From NCBI RefSeq assembly GCF_900111165.1, contig NZ_FOGH01000008.1, positions 21,989 through 85,988 of the forward strand: DNA of 64,000 nucleotides. The letters run 5' to 3'. The notes beneath the pieces are model-generated. The model did not search any database. It was not told the origin of the DNA and was given only the letters and a program-made list of their open reading frames with translations. Position numbers and translations under genes: made by a program. Source of the stretch: Nitrosomonas sp. Nm51. Lineage in GTDB: Bacteria; Pseudomonadota; Gammaproteobacteria; Burkholderiales; Nitrosomonadaceae. Of the stretch, positions 58,616 to 64,000 are shown piece after piece. The stretch's first letter is position 1. The number at the start of each line of letters is the position of its first letter.

Positions 58616-59133
58616 GAGCAGTCTACACGATATATTCTTGTTGTTTTAAGAGCCATCATCCTGCATGACTGGCTGTCTATGATTTCACATTCACACAATG
58701 AGCTGTTGAAATTGTCTGGTTGGCAGTCTAGTACAGTGTCTTCAAATGGCTTTACAATTTTATGTTTCTGCTTGCCTGTAGACAACAGTGTCAACTTCAA
58801 TCGCAGCCTTCAGCTATATGAATGCTTATTTAAGAGACACCCACTACACTGGTACCAAACATGCAGACTTAACTGTTAAAAACCAGCCTTGCAAAAGGTT
58901 TCATGATACCAGTGTATTACGTCTGCGTACATTGACATTTTGGCTATTAACGATTTAGATGGCTACTATTATGACATAACTAACACCAAGCATTCGCTCC
59001 GATTAGAATGCAAAGTTATTGGACCGGTCTCAATTAAACCGATAATGTATTTGATTATTCTGAAATGAATTCAACGTTTAATCCAATTTTTTTACTGATG
59101 CCGGCATTGCCGGTTAAAACAGTCTAAATATGT
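58616..59133. other. Intergenic stretch with one inverted repeat
   Basis: This divergent gap between hemE and the diguanylate cyclase must hold both promoters. CTACACTGGTACC near 58848 and GATACCAGTGTAT near 58907 are inverted repeats about 50 bp apart. GCCGGCATTGCCGG near 59102 forms a small hairpin 20 bp upstream of the cyclase start. No gene is seen. Confidence 0.4.
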
Positions 59134-60492
59134 ATGCACACTTTTGAACATCAGTTGGAATTAGAGAATTCCAAACGTCTGACCGGTTTATTTTACGTAC
59201 AAATTGCATGCGCAGTTGTGGCAGGCAGCATTGCTGCTATTACATTGAGTGGGTGGATGATACCCGCTGTCGTACTGTGGCTGCCAGATGGTTGGTGGCT
59301 GATGAAACAAAATACTGCACTATCCATCTTAATCAGCGCATTAGCTATCATACTGATCCAAAAAAACTCAAATACTCTGGTTATCCGCTTATGCGGATTT
59401 GCCGTTATTGTTTTCGCTTCAATTGCGTTATACGATTATATAAACGAACAGAGCAATACGTTTGAATCAATCCTGCCGCAAAATAATGATACGGAAATAG
59501 AAGTATCTGACAGAGTGCCGGTCCACAGTATTATATTTTTCTATTTGCTCGGCACTTCATTTACCGTTGTAAAAACCGGGAACGACCAAAAACACAATAA
59601 TAATTTACGTGACTTTCTGACTCTGCTGTTGATCGGCATGGTGCTTGTAATTTTTTCGGGTTATCTCTTCTCTGCTACAAGCCTCTATAGCCACTCCACA
59701 GAAACGCTAATTTCGTATCACACATTTATTAGTATGTGTTTGCTAACGTTTGCAAACTTCATTCGTGGCATTGACAATGGCATTTTTTCATTATTTCTTG
59801 GTTCCGGCATTGGCAACTATACAGCCAGAATTGCACTGCCTTGGGCAATCATAGGCCCGTTTGCAGTCATTAGTGCCATCAATTACTTTCTTGATCCAAG
59901 AGGAGCCTCACAAGAAATTCAAATTGCATTGTCAGCGACACTACTATCGCTTATGTTTTTTTTTATTATCATATGGCTGTCCAAAAAAATCAGCCACCTG
60001 GAAAACGACTTACGCACACTTGCGCTGACAGACGAGATGACCGGCCTTTACAATCTCCGGGCATTTTCCATTTTAGGCAAGCAAGCATTTTCCGAAAGCC
60101 TGCGTAACGGCACTATGCTGTCATTGCTTTATTTTGACCTTGATGGTTTAAAAAGAATTAACGACACTCAGGGCCATCAAATCGGATCAGAAGTGATTAT
60201 GGAATTTGCAAATCTCTTGAAGGCGAATTTTCGCCGTAACGAAACTATTGCCCGTATTGGCGGTGATGAATTCGTAGTGCTTAGCAAGAATCGAAAAATA
60301 GATGCGGCAGCCAAACGGCTGGCTGAAGCCGTTAATGCCGCCAACAAACGCAGTAATAAAAACTACCGTATCAGTTATAGCGAAGGTAAGATTATTGGTA
60401 AAGCTGAAGATTTCCAGTCACTGGATGATCTTTTAACGCAGGCGGATTCACTTATGTATGAAAATAAAAAGAACAAAAAATTCGCATCGTGA
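59134..60492 (+). CDS. Membrane-bound diguanylate cyclase (GGDEF)
   Basis: 452 residues. About eight hydrophobic segments occupy residues 18-285, a MASE-like sensory region not assigned to a named family. The GGDEF domain (about 295-448) has LTDEMTGLYNLRAFSILGKQ, FDLDGLKRINDTQGHQIGSE and the intact active site RIGGDEFVVLS. No RxxD inhibitory site is seen five residues before GGDEF. Makes c-di-GMP, controlling attachment or biofilm growth. No strong ribosome site. Confidence 0.88.
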   Translation: MHTFEHQLELENSKRLTGLFYVQIACAVVAGSIAAITLSGWMIPAVVLWLPDGWWLMKQNTALSILISALAIILIQKNSNTLVIRLCGFAVIVFASIALYDYINEQSNTFESILPQNNDTEIEVSDRVPVHSIIFFYLLGTSFTVVKTGNDQKHNNNLRDFLTLLLIGMVLVIFSGYLFSATSLYSHSTETLISYHTFISMCLLTFANFIRGIDNGIFSLFLGSGIGNYTARIALPWAIIGPFAVISAINYFLDPRGASQEIQIALSATLLSLMFFFIIIWLSKKISHLENDLRTLALTDEMTGLYNLRAFSILGKQAFSESLRNGTMLSLLYFDLDGLKRINDTQGHQIGSEVIMEFANLLKANFRRNETIARIGGDEFVVLSKNRKIDAAAKRLAEAVNAANKRSNKNYRISYSEGKIIGKAEDFQSLDDLLTQADSLMYENKKNKKFAS

Positions 60493-60549
60493 TGGCCCGG
60501 CGGCCACTGTCTGTTAAGTCAATTTTTCGTTCTTTCAGTATTTTATCAA

Positions 60550-60681
60550 TCAAAGATCAACGCGACCAAAATTATTATCTTTGACGAATTCTATTTCATC
60601 AATAAGTGCAACAATCCGGCTGTCCGGCATCAAACCATCAGCAACATCATCTATATCTTCAATAAAACACTCCGTATTCAT
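60550..60681 (-). CDS. Candidate 43-residue acidic protein
   Basis: The frame begins at ATG 60681 with GGAGGT at 8 bases spacing, a near-perfect ribosome site, and ends at TGA 60550. The product is acidic (MNTECFIEDIDDVADGLMPD, then SRIVALIDEIEFVKDNNFG and RVDL). No family recognised. It lies alone between the diguanylate cyclase (convergent) and the DUF6502 gene. The ribosome site and codon pattern argue for a real gene; homologues could not be checked. Confidence 0.4.
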   Translation of the reverse strand: MNTECFIEDIDDVADGLMPDSRIVALIDEIEFVKDNNFGRVDL

Positions 60682-61098
60682 CGCAGTTTACCTCCACAGC
60701 ATTCGACCAATTGAAATGACATTAAATCGCAGTTTCATTAAGAGATAAAGCAAAGGTACATTACGTTTTACCCCATTATTCTGAAACTTCAAAAAATCAT
60801 CTGGTATTATCGCCAGAACCAAGCGAAAACAACCTCTACGTAATGCAAACGCAGTAGATAATATTGAGTTGCGCACGATTGAAAAATTATGTCGGTATTT
60901 TATGTCCGGTACGCAGTTATCTTCTTACCCGTAAAATATTTACCTGCCTTCCAGCCGAGCCGATACATTTTTTCGCCGTATAAACCGGCTGACCTTATAT
61001 TCTCTGCATTCTCTGCATTTAATACCCTGTAATTGTAAAAATTTCCCACGCATATTAGAATAAACCCCTCTATATCCAGCAGAATTGAACAATAATTA
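60682..61098. other. Intergenic stretch upstream of DUF6502 gene
   Basis: AT-rich DNA without a supportable gene. A run of direct CATTCTCTG repeats occurs near 61004-61020. Promoters for the 43-residue frame (leftward) and the DUF6502 gene (rightward) should lie here. Confidence 0.3.
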
Positions 61099-62013
61099 AT
61101 GCGATTACCCTCTTCAAAAAAGAAAACTGGAGTCACAACAGTTTCTACTGCACTTATTTCGGCCTTATGCAAAGTACTACGCCCCTTGGTCAAACTTATG
61201 TTGACCAAAGGCATAACTTATGTTTACCTATCAGACATTTTAAAAAAAATTTTTGTGGAAGTTGGCGACAAAGACTTTCGAGTAAATGATAAGCCAGTAA
61301 CTGACAGTCATTTAAGTCTGCTGACAGGGATACACCGCAAAGACATCAAGCGGTTACGTGCGACAGTTAATACTAAAGCAGAAATTGTTCCAGAGACAGT
61401 TTCTATGGGTGCGCGACTTGTCAGCCAATGGACCAGCGACCCTGTTTACCTGGATGAAAAAGGCCGCCCAAAACCATTGCCACGTTTTATACGCGATGCA
61501 GGAGTTATATCCTTTGAAGGCCTTGTTACAAGTATTAGCAAAGACATACGTTCCCGTGTGGTATTGGATGAGTGGCTGCGCCTTGGCGTTGTTGAATTCG
61601 ATGAACACCGCCGCGTTTGTTTAAAAGTAGAAGCGTTTATACCGGCAAAGGGTTTTGATGAAAAAGCATATTATTTTGGCCACAACCTGCATGACCACGC
61701 TTCCGCCGCCTCCTCCAACTTGATCGGTGAGAATCAGCCTTTTTTGGAGCGCAGCGTTCATTACGATGAATTAAGTCACGAATCGGTCAAGATTCTGGCA
61801 GAACAATCTGAGTTATTAGGCATGCAAACACTGCTTGCAATAAATAAAAAAGCCAAGACATTAGAGCAAGATGACGCATCAAAAGATGGTAAGCGGCGCC
61901 GTTTGACTCTGGGTGTTTATTTTTACAGCGAGCCGGTTGAACCGGCAAAGCCTGATACCTCAGTCAACCCAACCTCAAAAAAAACACCGTATAACAACCA
62001 TTCGACCCATTAA
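61099..62013 (+). CDS. DUF6502 family protein
   Basis: 304 residues. The N-terminus (TALISALCKVLRPLVKLML, then KGITYVYLSDILKKIFVEVG) and LLTGIHRKDIKRLRATV resemble a helix-turn-helix-like module preceding a helical region; IRDAGVISFEGLVTSISKDI and SRVVLDEWLRLGVVEFDEHR continue the family pattern. No enzyme motifs or membrane segments. The family is uncharacterised; a regulatory role is conceivable from the N-terminus. The next gene, a DUF5666 exported protein, follows by 5 bp, so the two are one unit. Confidence 0.75.
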   Translation: MRLPSSKKKTGVTTVSTALISALCKVLRPLVKLMLTKGITYVYLSDILKKIFVEVGDKDFRVNDKPVTDSHLSLLTGIHRKDIKRLRATVNTKAEIVPETVSMGARLVSQWTSDPVYLDEKGRPKPLPRFIRDAGVISFEGLVTSISKDIRSRVVLDEWLRLGVVEFDEHRRVCLKVEAFIPAKGFDEKAYYFGHNLHDHASAASSNLIGENQPFLERSVHYDELSHESVKILAEQSELLGMQTLLAINKKAKTLEQDDASKDGKRRRLTLGVYFYSEPVEPAKPDTSVNPTSKKTPYNNHSTH

Positions 62014-62018
62014 CTAAA

Positions 62019-63188
62019 ATGACATTGCTCAAACAATTTGTTCCGTTAAATAAGGGTTTTTTACCCAGCGTCATAATTGTAACGGCGTTTACCGCATTCT
62101 GCATCGCACCGCTTGCTTCGCATGCCGCAGATGTTTGCGAAACAAACAGCAACCCATCAAATCCACACGCCAATGCAGCGCAATCGGGTATGGGTGGTAC
62201 AGGTGTTGAATTGACACAATCAGGTATCGGCGGCACAGGGATCGATAGCAGTGGTATTGGCGGTACCGGCATCGAAATCAGTGACTATGGCGACACCGGC
62301 GAACAAAATGCCGCTGAGAGCAGTGTTATTGACGGCACCGGTATTGTCGGCCTAATTACTGGTTTTTCCAGCATTTGTGTAAACGGTATTGAAATTCACT
62401 ACAACAAAAACACACACGTGACCATGGACGGATTGCCTTCATCCGTAAGTGATTTAGAAACGGGACGAATGGTAATAGTACGCGCTAAAAACTCTAATGG
62501 TAGGGTCTTTGCACAGCAAATCGCAATTTTGCATGCGGTTGTTGGCCTGGTTACCCATGTCGACCCCGTTTCTAAAGAAATCCAGGTGCTTAATCAAATC
62601 ATACAATTACAGACACCACATGCAACGGAAGAATTGGACGAAAAATGGGTGCGCGTCAGTGGACTGCGCCTGGCAAGCGGCAAAATTATTGCATCGCATA
62701 TTCAGTTAATTCAACCACTAGAACAATCTACTATCAATGGACAAATAACTCAAATCAATCCTGGCGAGATCATTATCGATGGTACACGTGTAGAATTTAG
62801 CCCACAATCCTGGCCAAATGATTTGACCAAAGGTATGGAAATTTCTGTCAGTGGCCATTGGAACGGCACAAGTATCCGTGCGCAGACATTACACGTAGCG
62901 CCAACTCGGCAAATATTGGACGGCGTTCAATATATCGTAATGGAAGGATACGTTCGCGCCATTAATGATCAATCGCTTGAGTTAAACAATCAGTCAATAC
63001 AAATAAGTCCTGCCGTACAAATTAACGTACCCGGCAGACTTGAGCTGAACCAGCGTGTACAGATAAGCGGTCAATTAACGTCAGATAACCAGATTATTGT
63101 GGACAAGCTGAAATTAAAACCATCTCCAGTTATTCAGGACATCAACAACATTTCTATTGGTAACGGAAACCGCAATGTATCTAATTGA
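62019..63188 (+). CDS. Exported DUF5666 protein with GGTGI repeats
   Basis: 389 residues. A signal peptide (FLPSVIIVTAFTAFCIAPLA, cleaved near SHAAD) is followed by a run of short repeats: SGMGGTGVE, SGIGGTGID, SGIGGTGIE, then DYGDTGE and IDGTGIVG (about 48-105). The rest is a series of DUF5666 beta domains: VVGLVTHVDPVSKEIQVLNQ, TINGQITQINPGEIIIDGTR, YIVMEGYVRAINDQSLELNN. These OB-like strands suggest ligand or metal binding in the periplasm or at the surface. It begins 5 bp after DUF6502. Role unknown. Confidence 0.78.
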   Translation: MTLLKQFVPLNKGFLPSVIIVTAFTAFCIAPLASHAADVCETNSNPSNPHANAAQSGMGGTGVELTQSGIGGTGIDSSGIGGTGIEISDYGDTGEQNAAESSVIDGTGIVGLITGFSSICVNGIEIHYNKNTHVTMDGLPSSVSDLETGRMVIVRAKNSNGRVFAQQIAILHAVVGLVTHVDPVSKEIQVLNQIIQLQTPHATEELDEKWVRVSGLRLASGKIIASHIQLIQPLEQSTINGQITQINPGEIIIDGTRVEFSPQSWPNDLTKGMEISVSGHWNGTSIRAQTLHVAPTRQILDGVQYIVMEGYVRAINDQSLELNNQSIQISPAVQINVPGRLELNQRVQISGQLTSDNQIIVDKLKLKPSPVIQDINNISIGNGNRNVSN

Positions 63189-63404
63189 TGATTTTCAATG
63201 TTAAAATAAATTTTACGCAATCTGCAAGGTTCAAACTTTCTCATGATCAGGAACTACAATTAGTCATTCTGGTTTACAACGATTGCAACTCATCTTTAAT
63301 ATCACTGCTGCCCCGTTAACTGACAAATGAAGAGGCCCGACTCAACCAAAGTTGTTACAATAGGGTTTTCGATAACTTATTGAATAAGATTGGAGAATCA
63401 GGCC
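63189..63404. other. Intergenic stretch before IS remnants
   Basis: No gene seen. The last 75 bp (from about 63330) probably are the left end of the IS4-like element that follows. Confidence 0.3.
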
Positions 63405-63718
63405 ATGGCCCATTGTAATACAATCCTGTCACAAATTCTAAGATTTGTTCCGGGACATGAATTTGAGCCTCTGGCCAATCGTCATCATTCGGTCCTGGCA
63501 TTCCGTACAGAAACCCGTTGGCCGCAGTTTGTCACCATGGCAATGGACAGTTGTCTGGCCGTATCAGCTTGCGCGATATTGTTGGCAGCGTGAGCGCACA
63601 AGCACATCGTCTATATCATCTGGGTAGTGCGAAACTGACACGCTCTAATCTTGCGCGCACGAATGGGCACAAGCCTTATAGCTTGTATGAAGCGTTGTTT
63701 GGAAAACTGTTAAACCTA
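63405..63718 (+). pseudogene. IS4-family transposase, frameshifted and truncated
   Basis: Frame 1 (from ATG 63405) encodes MAHCNTILSQILRFVPGHEF followed by EPLANRHHSVLAFRTETRWP, a well-known IS4 transposase N-terminus. Near 63545 one G is missing (GCAATGGACAG) and the frame changes to NGQLSGRISLRDIVGSVSAQ and RLYHLGSAKLTRSNLARTNG. Similarity stops near GKLL at 63718, where a second IS begins. Non-functional. Confidence 0.7.
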
Positions 63719-63797
63719 TTTTCCTCAGTTAGATCTACAAAAATTAGCTCAAACGTAGTAGTGTCAAGGTTTTCGGACTAAAGACAGGAGTCACCCA

Positions 63798-64000
63798 ATG
63801 GGTGAAATGGAATTTGAGCAAAGAGAGCTGGTAAAAGCAGTTAATCTCGCTGTACATGAGATGAATCAAAGTACAAAGGAATTACGTTTATCAACACCTG
63901 GTGGCCGATTTCATGTACGTTGGGATGAAGGTGGCAGTGCAACGGCTATGGGTCAACTGGCATTTTTTGCCGAATTTCTGGAGGTTTCTGGTTTATTTTC
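63798..64000 (+). CDS. IS1380-family transposase (partial, runs off window)
   Basis: The frame from ATG 63798 (AGGAG 7 bases upstream) is open to the window end. It encodes LRLSTPGGRFHVRWDEGGSA followed by TAMGQLAFFAEFLEVSGLF, the conserved N-terminus of IS1380 transposases. A sequence GTGTCAAGGTTTTCGGAC at about 63759 may be near its left end. It interrupted the IS4-like element. Confidence 0.75.
   Translation, partial: MGEMEFEQRELVKAVNLAVHEMNQSTKELRLSTPGGRFHVRWDEGGSATAMGQLAFFAEFLEVSGLF

Noticed and set aside
60900..61214. Leftward frame overlapping the DUF6502 start
   Set aside because: It overlaps the conserved N-terminus of DUF6502 in antisense and has no ribosome site.
61964..62272. 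Leftward frame rich in Pro-Val-Pro-Pro-Ile
   Set aside because: It is the antisense reading of the GGTGI repeats of the DUF5666 protein.
62170..62290. Possible CRISPR-like short repeats
   Set aside because: The periodic GGTATTGGCGGCACAGG-like units are coding repeats for SGIGGTGI, with no regular spacers.

Overview
The window looks like a chromosomal segment of a betaproteobacterial ammonia oxidiser of the Nitrosomonas group. This is an inference from protein character and gene order: rpoE-rseA, queA-tgt-yajC-secD-secF, an RnfB homologue next to nth, a high-potential iron-sulfur protein, and many decayed insertion sequences. No amo or hao gene is present, so the genus is not proven. Base composition is moderate, with AT-rich intergenic DNA full of small repeats.

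Region 1 (1-8000): sigma-E and its anti-sigma factor (rpoE, rseA cut by the window edge), queF, then rightward smc, zipA, a double CDGSH protein, a ZapB-like coiled coil, zapA and 6S RNA. Smc, ZipA, the ZapB-like protein and ZapA form a chromosome segregation and division block. Region 2 (8000-15000): accessory DNA with IS66, IS5, IS110, IS256 and recombinase fragments, plus sdaA, a small lipoprotein with an apparent ATT start, a HiPIP, a winged-helix regulator divergent from a membrane desaturase, and a PACE efflux protein. Region 3 (15000-19400): leftward SRPBCC protein, O-methyltransferase, bioB and bioA, then a 162-bp inverted-repeat element.

Region 4 (19500-28200) is the most distinctive. 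A leftward operon encodes an APC permease, two DUF1989 proteins, a biotin-dependent carboxylase of the urea/guanidine carboxylase family and allophanate hydrolase, preceded by a guanidine-I (ykkC) riboswitch whose 3' end overlaps an intrinsic terminator. The riboswitch indicates that the substrate is guanidine rather than urea; the end products would be ammonium and CO2. Region 5 (28200-30000): a frameshifted DUF4338-ISAs1 transposase, a serine recombinase remnant and tRNA-Leu(CAA).

Region 6 (30000-41000): queA, tgt, yajC, secD, secF, a DedA protein, a GNAT-nitrilase fusion and a DUF1499 protein, facing a second FtsH-type protease. With queF, three queuosine genes lie in the window. Region 7 (41000-58600): Sel1 lipoprotein, ankyrin protein, DUF1841-nth-rnfB, an orphan class I terpene synthase, a serralysin-like RTX metalloprotease, a large hybrid histidine kinase, a GNAT, dtd, a two-component pair and hemE. 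Region 8 (58600-64000): diguanylate cyclase, a possible 43-residue protein, the DUF6502-DUF5666 pair with GGTGI repeats, and IS4 and IS1380 transposase pieces.

Five copies or ends of one palindromic repeat (core CTAGTACTCTATC plus ATATGATATTGCC) and at least four other inverted-repeat elements are scattered between genes and look like non-autonomous mobile elements. No CRISPR array was seen.
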